Numbered from the stretch's first letter, positions 1-7,327 are shown. The stretch: 12,203 nucleotides of DNA from JAZDLC01 sp043802345 (GCA_043802345.1 JAZDLC010000083.1:1-12203), one strand, 5' to 3'. Numbers and translations: made by a program. Notes: generated by a model not told the origin, from the sequence alone.

Positions 1-91
1 ACCACTGCCGTCACCACCTTGTGGTGGGGCCACCCCCGCCTTGTGCCCTCTGTATTGAGCCGACCCGCCTTCGAACGGCCTGCCGCCTGTC
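1..91. other. Non-coding edge downstream of the lyase-like gene
   Basis: No gene is visible. A short hairpin CACCAC-CTT-GTGGTG (12-26) overlaps a second one, GGTGG-GG-CCACC (23-34). They are in a position where a terminator for the minus-strand gene could lie, but no T-run follows on the minus strand. Confidence 0.3.
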
Positions 92-2629
92 CTACAGCCC
101 CAGGATGAGCGCCCGGTAGCTGTGCCACCAGTGGTGCACACCGTATCCGTTGTAGGTCAGGGGATCGGTGATGAACGGAATGGAGTCGTACATGATCTGG
201 GCGTACGAGAGGTACTCCGGCCGCGGATTCTTCCGGTAGGCAAGGGCGAGCGCGGACGGAATCCAGGTGTTGATGCCGGTGTTGTCCCCCTTGTAGTTGA
301 TGTTGTTGTGGTCGTCGTTCGCCAGCGCCTCGTTCATGGCGACGCCGTTCCAGGCGTAGTCGACGATGTAGTCGGAGACATCCAACGCGATCTGCCTTGA
401 CAGCGGATTGCCCGTCTCGCGGTGATGTAGCATCATGCCGTGAATGGTGACCGCGAGCTGCCAGGGAAGGTCGTACTCGTCGTCCGCGATGTGGTTGGCG
501 TGAGGCGGGTATTCCGTGATGTAGTGATAGACGATGCCGGTGGTCGGCGATGGATCCTGGCCGTAGGTGGCGTTTACGGAGGCGAGCAGGTCGTTGGCCG
601 CGTCCAGGAACTTCTGGTTCCCGGTGACCTGGTAGATCTTGATGATCCCCCGCATGGTCCAGCCGACGCCCCGCGTGCTGCCGGGCGAACTGGTGAGCGA
701 GTAGATCGGCCAGGTCCGTACGCACTGGCCGACTTCATCGAGCGCGTCCAGGGTGACCCGATCGCCGGTCATCAGGTAGTACTCGTACAGGTCGTCTATC
801 GTGAAGTGCTCGATGTCGAAGGCATTCCAGCCATGTCCGCCGGACGGGATGTTCGCGCGGTGGGGATCGAGAGCCGGATCGATGCTATCCCTGCCGAGCT
901 TGTCGGTCGAGAAGGACCATGGCGGCAAGCCCTCCCAGAGGATCGCTCCCGGATGGGCTTCCTTGCGGAACCCGTCGATGTGGTAGGTGCGGAGGTCCTG
1001 GGAATGGAGCGCGAATAGTTCGGCCATGCGGAAGGCGGACGGGGATCCGGTCATGGCGAACTTGTCGAAGTAGGTGAGCTTGTTGCGGGGCGAACCGGTG
1101 GTATGGGTGTTCCTGGCCCACGTCTGCTCGCCGAATTCGGACCATCCGAAGGAGTAGGAGTCGTTGGTGAAGGCGCCGCCGTAGAGCGACCCGAGCTTGC
1201 CATCGTCGTACGAGATCATCTCCGCATCGGAATACCCCGTGATGTCGAGGTCGCCCTGGTCGGCCCATGCCTTCGATTCGCGAATCCACTCGTCGTCGGG
1301 ATAGGGGCGGAGCGGGTTCTGGAAGCAGTCCGTGGCCTCCGCCAGGGTCACCCCGCCCGGCCCGTGGGCGGCGAACAGGAAGTCGGTGGTCTTCTGCTGC
1401 CCGTCATCCAGCCAGTGGAAGGCCCCGAACTCCTCGGGGAAGATGCTGAACCGCAGGTTGTTCGCGCCGTCGTAGCTGAACCCCTTGGGGAAATTTTCGA
1501 ACCAGTAGCGCATCGTCATGCTCAGGCCGACGGTGTCGGTGCCGACGTGCATGAAGCCGCCGGCCTGGGCCCCGTTGGCGACTTCGTTGCTCACCCCCGC
1601 GTACACCTTGTACCCCTGGAAGGTGGTGTTTGGCGATTCGGCCCATTCAGCCCCGCCATGGCTGTCCTGGTAGAGCCGACCGGCTCCGGGAATCCGAACG
1701 ATGCCGCCGCCGTCGGTTCCAAAGGTCACCGTCTTCTGGGGGGCGGCGAACCCTGCAACCGGTCCCGTGTTGAGGTAGTACGACTCGAACCCGATGTTCC
1801 CGAGCGGATTCGAGAGGTATGAATTGCGCAGGGTGTGTTGGACGCGAAAGTACGGCTTGCCGGCATAGAAGGTATACCGCGTGCGATAGGTGAAGAAGTC
1901 GCGGTCGATCCCGCTTCCCTGAATGACCGGCCGGTGGGAGCCGTCGGCGCGGATGACGGTGCGGAGTGGACCCTCCTCTTCCACGAAGACGTTCACGTCC
2001 GCGGCGGTGGCCGAGTAGAGGGTGCCAAATCGATCCTTCAGCACGAAGCCGCCATTCGCCGGCTGGTCCAGGACCTTCTCCTGATTCCTGGCCTTGCCGT
2101 CGCCGTCCATGTCGACCCAGATCTTGTCCATGAAGTTGGCGTAGTTCCGGCTGAGATGGAACTTCGCGACGCCAGTGTTGATCTTGATCTTCGAGCCCTT
2201 GACCTTGACCTTCAGCTTGGGCGGCTTTCCCTTGCCGTCGCCCGTCCGCTTGCGCCTCAGGCTGTAGGTCGTCTCGGAGTCAGCGCCGGCCGTGACCTGC
2301 AGATCGACGAGCAGCCAGCGGATCGCCTTGGTCGCGTCGTCCGGTTCCCCGTTCCAGCGTTGCTGTACGCGGAATTGCGCCGGCACCGCCTTTCCATTCG
2401 GACCGAGAACGACCAGGTCCCTGGTCGCCGTGACCATGTCGCTCTTTTTCAGCGGGAAGGCGAAGCTGACCGGATCCGCCTCCCGGACGACACCGAATGT
2501 CTCCTTGACGTGGATCGCGAGACCGTCGTCCAGCGAGGGTGGGTCGTCAGCGCTTGCCGTGGGGAGGATCACCGAGGCCGTGAGGAGGCATGGAGCCAAC
2601 AGACGCCGAATGGGTAGTGAGATCATCAT
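92..2629 (-). CDS. Secreted PcRGLX/YetA-like protein (putative exo-rhamnogalacturonan lyase-type polysaccharide enzyme)
   Basis: Residues 1-27 form a Sec signal peptide: two arginines at 8-9, a hydrophobic core, and an AxA-type site (TASA) before DD, so the product is exported. The rest fits the three-part PcRGLX/YetA family: an N-terminal beta-barrel region (about 35-140, starting 'IHVKETFGVVRE'), a central beta-sandwich (about 145-430, opening with an 'INTGVAKF' strand), and a C-terminal alpha/alpha toroid (about 440-845) with a GGHGWNAFDIEH...YYLMTGD segment at 597-623. Family knowledge: PcRGLX (polysaccharide lyase family 26) cleaves rhamnogalacturonan I from chain ends. Substrate and activity here are inferred, and I cannot name the catalytic residues with certainty. 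Residues 173-184 (DMDGDGKARNQE) match an EF-hand calcium loop. Two adjacent ATGs (2629, 2626) could start it; neither has a strong ribosome binding site. The upstream gap is rich in inverted repeats. Confidence 0.72.
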   Translation of the reverse strand: MMISLPIRRLLAPCLLTASVILPTASADDPPSLDDGLAIHVKETFGVVREADPVSFAFPLKKSDMVTATRDLVVLGPNGKAVPAQFRVQQRWNGEPDDATKAIRWLLVDLQVTAGADSETTYSLRRKRTGDGKGKPPKLKVKVKGSKIKINTGVAKFHLSRNYANFMDKIWVDMDGDGKARNQEKVLDQPANGGFVLKDRFGTLYSATAADVNVFVEEEGPLRTVIRADGSHRPVIQGSGIDRDFFTYRTRYTFYAGKPYFRVQHTLRNSYLSNPLGNIGFESYYLNTGPVAGFAAPQKTVTFGTDGGGIVRIPGAGRLYQDSHGGAEWAESPNTTFQGYKVYAGVSNEVANGAQAGGFMHVGTDTVGLSMTMRYWFENFPKGFSYDGANNLRFSIFPEEFGAFHWLDDGQQKTTDFLFAAHGPGGVTLAEATDCFQNPLRPYPDDEWIRESKAWADQGDLDITGYSDAEMISYDDGKLGSLYGGAFTNDSYSFGWSEFGEQTWARNTHTTGSPRNKLTYFDKFAMTGSPSAFRMAELFALHSQDLRTYHIDGFRKEAHPGAILWEGLPPWSFSTDKLGRDSIDPALDPHRANIPSGGHGWNAFDIEHFTIDDLYEYYLMTGDRVTLDALDEVGQCVRTWPIYSLTSSPGSTRGVGWTMRGIIKIYQVTGNQKFLDAANDLLASVNATYGQDPSPTTGIVYHYITEYPPHANHIADDEYDLPWQLAVTIHGMMLHHRETGNPLSRQIALDVSDYIVDYAWNGVAMNEALANDDHNNINYKGDNTGINTWIPSALALAYRKNPRPEYLSYAQIMYDSIPFITDPLTYNGYGVHHWWHSYRALILGL

Positions 2630-2685
2630 TCCGGTGTGAATCCAGGTGTCGTCTCAGTGGCGCCGGTGGGGCCGGGCGCTCCCGG

Positions 2686-2714
2686 GACACTGACGGGCAT
2701 TCGGGCACAGTGTC
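2686..2714. repeat. Inverted repeat GACACTG / CAGTGTC
   Basis: Perfect 7-bp arms at 2686-2692 and 2708-2714 with a 15-nt spacer that itself contains two GGGCA copies. It lies 57 nt upstream of the lyase-like start. It could be an operator or an RNA stem in the 5' leader; function is unknown. Confidence 0.4.
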
Positions 2715-2737
2715 AGTATCGACATCCGGGATCCCGG

Positions 2738-2809
2738 GGATCGTAGCGGTGGGGGCTCCAGATCAAAATGAATAGAATGAAATGCCCCCAGGACAAAGGG
2801 ATACGATCC
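2738..2809. repeat. Nested two-stem inverted repeat with an AT-rich loop
   Basis: Outer arms GGATCGTA (2738-2745) and TACGATCC (2802-2809) pair over 8 bp. Inner arms TGGGGGC (2750-2756) and GCCCCCA (2784-2790) pair over 7 bp. They are separated by asymmetric bulges of 4 and 11 nt and enclose a 27-nt AT-rich loop. It begins 23 nt after the methyltransferase stop on the minus strand. It could be a 3' end hairpin, a structured leader of the lyase-like gene, or a protein-binding site. Confidence 0.55.
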
Positions 2810-2832
2810 GGAGGTATGTCTCCACTTTGGAC

Positions 2833-4605
2833 TCAAGCAGTGATTTGAACGGAACTCCGCCGTGGCTCCGGCTCCAGGCCGAACGCCTGCCAGACGAGGG
2901 AGTCGATGCGCCGTTCCAGCTCCTGGTGCTCTGGACCTGGTTCAGGCCGAAGCGCCAGTCTCAGGCTGACCAGATCGAGAATGCGAAGCGCCACAGGGTG
3001 GCTGATGTCGGGGAGGGGGAAGCGGCTCAGGTATTGCGTGATGTACCGTCTGCGCCCGGAATAGAGCCGGTTCGAGCAGTATTCGTCGTAGAAACGGGAT
3101 CCCAGGCTGGAGTTCGCCACGGCCAGAACCAGCAGGAGCATCCTGTGGTCCACACCCTCCCTGGTGGTAAGCCAGTAGCAGTCGCCGTTGACCAGGGCTC
3201 CGCTCTCGTCAAGGAAGCAGCGGGGCTGCTCCGAGATATCGGGAAGGACGAGCTTCGGCGCGCCCCAGGCCTCCGGATCCTGGGATACCCAGAGTTCGTA
3301 CCACTGCCGGCCCGCCTTCCGCAGGTACTCGCGGGCCGCCAGGCGCTCCTGGAACTGCTGGAGATACCCCGCCGCCCCCGGATAGCGAGCCAGATCGACC
3401 GGACATCGCCGGCCGTGACGCTTCGTGTGCGGATAGAGAACTCTCTTCTGGGGCTGGCGGAGCGGGAGGTAGGGTGCCGCGACCTCGTGGGTGAGCAAGG
3501 GGCGCAGAAGCTCTGGTTCGGGGCGCACCCGGTTCTGCAGGTGGGTCCAGTCGCGGCGGATGAAGATCGCGTCGGCGGTTGTCTTGAGGCCGACCCTGAT
3601 GCGAAGCACGGCGCCAAAGGTCATGGCCGTCTTCTCGGAGATGCGCGCCGACCAACCCCGCGATGCCTCCCGGCGTGGCGTCCACGGTGAGCTGTCCGCG
3701 TCAGGCAGCTCCAGCGTGCCGCGGTCGATCACGAACCGCCTCCCGCCGGCCGTGATGAGACCCTCGGCGCCACCGGCGATGGCCTGAAGCACGTCCGGGT
3801 GCGGGGGTACCGGTTCCGAGGGTGGCGAGCCGCGATGACGCAGGATGCGCATGAAAGGCGCCGCGTCCTCCTGCGGGCTCGCCTGGCCGGCCGGCCGGCG
3901 GACCTGGGGGCCGGAGCGGTTCTTGCGAGCGATGACAATCGCCGGCAGGACAGCCGCGGAGAAGAGGCCGGTGTCACCCAGGTCGATGATCCGCTCCACC
4001 TTGAACTGCCGGCGGAGCAAACCGCGCATGCTCGATCCGGAGCGGGTCGTCAGGAAGCGGTTGGAGCAGAGCAGCGCCAGGCGGCCTCCGGGCCGCAGGC
4101 AGCGGGCCATGCCCGCCACGAATGCGTGATAGAGATCGACCCTGTCGGAGAGGCCGAGCGTCCGGCTGAGACGGCGCGAGCGGGCCGCCCCGAGAACCTG
4201 GGTGCGGACGTACGGCGGGTTCGCGATGATGAGGTCGAACCCCTCCACGAGGCGGAGTCCGGCGTGCGGCGGCCACAGCCCGCCTTCCGCACCCTCCTCG
4301 AATCCCAGGAGGAAGTCGCCTCGCACCAGGTGGAGCGCGGCCACCGCCCGGCCGCGGAGCTTCCCGCGGGCGCTGGAAAGAGCCTCCTCATCCAGGTCGA
4401 TTCCCGTAAGCCGCAGACCGGAGGAGCGCTCGCGACCTGCGCAATCCAGGACGGCGCCGAGGAGCCTGCCGTCGCCACAGGCTGGGTCGAGGACGTCCGC
4501 GACTTCCGCGCCCGCATCCTGAAAGGCGAGCCGCGCCAGGAAGGCCGCCAGCGGCAGGGGTGTGGGGTGTCTCCCGGTGGACTTGCGGATTCTCGAGGCC
4601 GCCAT
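2833..4605 (-). CDS. Adenine-N6 DNA methyltransferase, Eco57I/TaqI-like (gamma class), apparently solitary
   Basis: Predicted to methylate adenine N6 in a specific DNA sequence using SAM. Visible motifs run in gamma-class order: motif X 'STGRHPTP' (9-16), SAM-binding motif I 'DPACGDGRLL' (40-49), 'GIDLDEEAL' (68-76), and catalytic motif IV NPPY (129-132). The C-terminal half resembles the TaqI/Eco57I target-recognition region, beginning with 'VGLKTTADAIFI' (338-349), then a 'KLVLPDIS' strand (451-458), and ending with a helix 'LERRIDSLVWQAFGL' (563-577) typical of these enzymes. At 590 residues there is room for methyltransferase plus recognition domains but not for a type IIG nuclease, and no nuclease gene is adjacent. 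It is therefore either an orphan modifier or has a distant partner. It lies 140 nt downstream of the histidine kinase on the same strand. The ATG lacks a good ribosome binding site. The stop is TGA at 2833-2835. Confidence 0.88.
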   Translation of the reverse strand: MAASRIRKSTGRHPTPLPLAAFLARLAFQDAGAEVADVLDPACGDGRLLGAVLDCAGRERSSGLRLTGIDLDEEALSSARGKLRGRAVAALHLVRGDFLLGFEEGAEGGLWPPHAGLRLVEGFDLIIANPPYVRTQVLGAARSRRLSRTLGLSDRVDLYHAFVAGMARCLRPGGRLALLCSNRFLTTRSGSSMRGLLRRQFKVERIIDLGDTGLFSAAVLPAIVIARKNRSGPQVRRPAGQASPQEDAAPFMRILRHRGSPPSEPVPPHPDVLQAIAGGAEGLITAGGRRFVIDRGTLELPDADSSPWTPRREASRGWSARISEKTAMTFGAVLRIRVGLKTTADAIFIRRDWTHLQNRVRPEPELLRPLLTHEVAAPYLPLRQPQKRVLYPHTKRHGRRCPVDLARYPGAAGYLQQFQERLAAREYLRKAGRQWYELWVSQDPEAWGAPKLVLPDISEQPRCFLDESGALVNGDCYWLTTREGVDHRMLLLVLAVANSSLGSRFYDEYCSNRLYSGRRRYITQYLSRFPLPDISHPVALRILDLVSLRLALRPEPGPEHQELERRIDSLVWQAFGLEPEPRRSSVQITA

Positions 4606-4745
4606 CCGAGCAGGATGTCAGTCCTGCCGGGCCAACGCGAGCGCCGAATCGACACCGACTCGATCCGGCACCCGCATCGGTGGCCAATTTGCAGGATCCC
4701 AGCGAAACCGGTTCATATGCCGCCCCCGATTCCCTCCAGGGCTTG

Positions 4746-6671
4746 CTACACCGCGAGCGGCTCTGATCCCAGCGGCATCAGCAGATGCTCCAGGTTGCGG
4801 CGGACCGTTTCGTTCAACTGCTCCTGCCGGAACGGCTTGGCGAGATAGTCGTCCATGCCGGCCGCGAGGCAGCGCTCGCGATCCCCCTCCCCCGCGTCGG
4901 CGGTCAGAGCGATGATGGGGATCTTCGCGCGCTCGTCGTCGCGGGCCCGAATCTGCGCCATGGCGGCGAACCCGTCCACTCCCGGCATTCTGCAGTCCAT
5001 GAGGATGAGATCGAAGTCGTGGCGTTCAACCTGTGCCACGGCCTGCGCGCCGTTTGCGGCGGTGGTCACGTCGCAGCCGATCTTCTCGAGCATCCTGGTC
5101 GCAACCTTCTGGTTGACGACGTTGTCTTCCGCCAGGAGGAGCCTGGGCGTCGACCGGAAGGCCGGACCGGACTCGACCCTGTCGTCTTGCGGGCCGGAAC
5201 GCCGTCCGGCCAGGCATCTCAGAATCGACTTGAGGCGGACCGGACGGGAGAGGGTCGTGTCGAAGACCTTCTCGGCCCGCTCAGAGATAGCGCGCCACGA
5301 CTGCGGATTGCAGAACGCCACCGTCGCCTCGAGTTTCGCCTCTCCTCGGAGGGCCCTGACCCGCTCCAGGGTCTGCTCCTGGTCTGCGTCGAACGGGACG
5401 ATCAGGGTGGTGGGCCCGCGGCCTTCAGCGCCTGGATGCGCCATCCTGGATGGCACCTGTTCCAGGGAGTCGACCCTGTCATGCGGGATTCCCAGGAATG
5501 CGAGTGACTGCGCCAGGGCTTGCGCCTGCAGGTCCAGAGGTCCGGCCAGCAGCACGTTGAGCCCCTCGGGAAGCCGGGCGGCCTGGAAGGATGGCTGCTG
5601 CTCGACCACGGGGACGCGGATCGTGAACCAGAAGGTCGACCCGGCGCCTTCCTCCGACTCCACCCCGATCTCCCCGCCCATCAACTCCGTGAGTCGTTTC
5701 GAGATCGAGAGACCCAGCCCGGTTCCTCCGTACTTCCGCGTGGTCGAGGTGTCCGCCTGGGAGAACGACTTGAAGAGGCGGTCCATCTGGCTGCTGGAGA
5801 TGCCGATGCCCGTGTCGTGGACGGAGAACCGGAGGGCGACGTTTCCGTCCTCCTCGCCGTCCTTTGAGCGCTCCACCTCGAGCCAGACCTTGCCGGACGG
5901 CGTGAACTTCAAGGCGTTCCCGATGAGATTGGTGAGGATCTGCTGCAGGCGGGTGGCGTCCCCCTCCAGTACTGCCGGCACATCGGAGGCGACGACGGCA
6001 CCTAGCTCGAGTCCGCGCCCCTCCGCGACCCCGGAGAGCTGCATCAGCACCGTGTCCGCCGTCGCGCGCGGCTGGAAGGAGCGCCGCTCGAGTTCGAGCT
6101 TGCCCGCTTCCATCTTTGACACGTCCAGGATGTCGTTGATCAGTGTCAGCAGGATCTCGGCCGAGGAGCGCGCCGCCTCCACATATTCGGCCTGGTCGTC
6201 AGTCAGGTCCGTGCCGAGCAGGAGATCACTTATGCCGATGACGCCGTTGAGCGGTGTCCGGAGTTCGTGACTGACGGTGGCCACGAAGACCGCCTTGGTC
6301 CGGACCGCCTCCTCTGCCAGTCGCTTGGCGTCGTCCAGCTCCTCCACGGCCCGGGCCAGCTCGCTGGAGTTCCGCTCGTGCGTGTCGTTGGCCATGAGCA
6401 GGCCCGACATCTCGTGCTCAACGGTCTCCAGCGAAGCCCGCAGTTCCGTCTCGATCGACTCGAGTTCCCGCACCCGGGCTGCGCTCAGCAGCAGACTCGA
6501 CCGGAGGGTTTTCGACCGGATGGCGAGCATGGCAATGCCCGCAACGAGGGCGAGAACGAGTCCTGCCGTCAGGGCAGTCACGAGGTCCGGCCCGGTGGCG
6601 CGCAGAAGCAGACCGGTCACTAGACCTCCGGCTGCGGCCAGCAGGAGGCGATGCGTGGAACATGGGCGCAT
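4746..6671 (-). CDS. Membrane-anchored hybrid sensor histidine kinase with a degenerate and an intact receiver domain
   Basis: Two hydrophobic segments (about 9-24 and 31-51) joined by a very short loop anchor the protein, leaving no periplasmic sensor domain. A coiled coil (about 58-125) leads into a HisKA domain with H135 in 'SHELRTPLNG'. The ATPase domain follows, with N box 'NLIGNALKF' (248-256), G1 'DTGIGI' (286-291) and G2 'GGTGLGLSI' (315-323). Residues 368-488 look like a receiver fold that has lost its key residues: the strand 'TLIVPFD' has no aspartate at the phospho-acceptor place, and 'SRPVRL' replaces the conserved lysine. The final receiver (about 509-630) is intact, with acidic pocket E515/D516, acceptor D559 ('LILMDCRMPG'), T590 and K612. 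Such BarA-like hybrids normally pass phosphate to an Hpt protein; none is in the window. The gene starts 34 nt after the stop of the zinc-finger gene, so the two are probably co-transcribed. The signal sensed is unknown. Confidence 0.93.
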   Translation of the reverse strand: MRPCSTHRLLLAAAGGLVTGLLLRATGPDLVTALTAGLVLALVAGIAMLAIRSKTLRSSLLLSAARVRELESIETELRASLETVEHEMSGLLMANDTHERNSSELARAVEELDDAKRLAEEAVRTKAVFVATVSHELRTPLNGVIGISDLLLGTDLTDDQAEYVEAARSSAEILLTLINDILDVSKMEAGKLELERRSFQPRATADTVLMQLSGVAEGRGLELGAVVASDVPAVLEGDATRLQQILTNLIGNALKFTPSGKVWLEVERSKDGEEDGNVALRFSVHDTGIGISSSQMDRLFKSFSQADTSTTRKYGGTGLGLSISKRLTELMGGEIGVESEEGAGSTFWFTIRVPVVEQQPSFQAARLPEGLNVLLAGPLDLQAQALAQSLAFLGIPHDRVDSLEQVPSRMAHPGAEGRGPTTLIVPFDADQEQTLERVRALRGEAKLEATVAFCNPQSWRAISERAEKVFDTTLSRPVRLKSILRCLAGRRSGPQDDRVESGPAFRSTPRLLLAEDNVVNQKVATRMLEKIGCDVTTAANGAQAVAQVERHDFDLILMDCRMPGVDGFAAMAQIRARDDERAKIPIIALTADAGEGDRERCLAAGMDDYLAKPFRQEQLNETVRRNLEHLLMPLGSEPLAV

Positions 6672-6705
6672 GGGACGGCCTATCGGCAGCCGGCCCGTCC
6701 CAGCA

Positions 6706-7323
6706 TTAGCCTTCTGAGAGCGGTCCGATCTGCCGGATCAGATCGTCCAGCTCGGCGCCTCCGGCGCCCTTTGAATTGGCTCTCAGCTCGTCCTGGAAGG
6801 CCTCCGCCTCGGTCGCGCAATCGTCCGCCCGGAGCTCGGCGGCCACACAGCCGGGATGGACGTTGATCGGCCCGGAGCGGACCTTCCCGTAGAATTCCAC
6901 GTTGCGCAGCAGGGCGACGCGGAAGGAGTTCTGCTCGATCATTTCTCCGCAGTGCTTGCATTTCGAGCGGCCCGTCGGAGCCCGCTCGGCATACGGAGCC
7001 TTCGGCTTCTCGGCTTTCTTCCGCTCCCCTTCTTCCACCAGCTTCTGGAGCGACTCCAGAGTGGGCAGTTCCAGACCCTCCGGCCAGGCCAGGGCCGCGT
7101 ATGCCGCTTCGACGTCCTCGAGACGCCGGCGCGCGGCGCAGGTCAGGTGATGCCAGAGATACCCCGGGCCGAACGGACCCTGGATCAGCACGCCGATGCG
7201 GAGCTTCTCCTTCTGGATGGGGCGCCGGCAGGTCTTGCACTTGGATCGCCCGGAACGAGCCATCTCGATCTTGTAGGCCGGCAGATCCATTTCTTCCGCG
7301 GGAACGGAAACGTCGTCGGGCAT
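6706..7323 (-). CDS. Tandem PARP-type zinc finger protein (no catalytic domain)
   Basis: A 205-residue protein with two copies of a PARP-like zinc finger. Finger 1 has ligands C29, C32, H59, C62 inside 'MARSGRSKCKTC' and 'WHHLTC'. Finger 2 has C122, C125, H156, C159 inside 'APTGRSKCKHC' and 'VHPGC'. The gap of 30 residues between C125 and H156 equals that in PARP1 finger 2; finger 1 has 26. The YxxE-x-A-x-SGRxxCKxC entry and the following 'KEKLRIG' match the PARP1 finger 1 pattern well. These fingers bind DNA nicks and ends in PARP1 and DNA ligase III; nick or DNA binding here is inferred. A charged linker (about 94-110) separates the fingers, and there is no ADP-ribosyltransferase, BRCT or ligase domain. 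The start at 7323 is chosen because a TCCTCC (GGAGGA on the coding strand) lies 4 nt upstream at 7328-7333. A longer reading from 7404 would add 27 low-complexity residues and enter the promoter area of the divergent gene. It is likely cotranscribed with the kinase. Confidence 0.85.
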   Translation of the reverse strand: MPDDVSVPAEEMDLPAYKIEMARSGRSKCKTCRRPIQKEKLRIGVLIQGPFGPGYLWHHLTCAARRRLEDVEAAYAALAWPEGLELPTLESLQKLVEEGERKKAEKPKAPYAERAPTGRSKCKHCGEMIEQNSFRVALLRNVEFYGKVRSGPINVHPGCVAAELRADDCATEAEAFQDELRANSKGAGGAELDDLIRQIGPLSEG

Positions 7324-7327
7324 CGAT

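Larger units (their letters stand above)
2630..2832. other. Intergenic region between methyltransferase and lyase-like gene, dense in inverted repeats
   Basis: About 200 bases without a convincing gene. It holds the nested inverted repeat 2738-2809, a 12-bp palindrome CCGGGATCCCGG (2726-2737), a 7-bp inverted repeat at 2686-2714, and an 8-bp palindrome TCCCGGGA (2680-2687). A clearly AT-rich patch (2757-2783) sits in otherwise GC-rich DNA. A promoter for the lyase-like gene or a transcript-end structure for the methyltransferase would be expected here. No T-run follows any stem on the minus strand, so a classic intrinsic terminator is not supported. Confidence 0.6.

Noticed and set aside
92..145. 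A novel defence island made of methyltransferase, kinase and zinc-finger genes
   Set aside because: No nuclease, helicase, ATPase or other effector is present. The methyltransferase alone does not make a defence system, so I report only the individual oddities.
1103..2617. Long plus-strand open frames antisense to the lyase-like gene
   Set aside because: Same reason: the opposite frame is a recognisable secreted protein, and the antisense products show low-complexity V/G/R/D-rich composition.
2654..2836. A 60-codon minus-strand open frame overlapping the methyltransferase stop, TTG start
   Set aside because: It runs through the inverted-repeat region, has proline/arginine-rich composition typical of chance frames and a weak start.
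4618..4716. A 32-codon minus-strand open frame upstream of the methyltransferase
   Set aside because: It is in frame with the methyltransferase but ends in TGA 12 nt before the ATG. It has no clear ribosome binding site at the right distance and no recognisable motif. A leader peptide cannot be excluded, but nothing supports it.
3799..4848. Long plus-strand open frames antisense to the methyltransferase (also 2782-3690)
   Set aside because: High-GC DNA gives long antisense frames. These lack motifs, and the opposite strand has clear catalytic motifs throughout.
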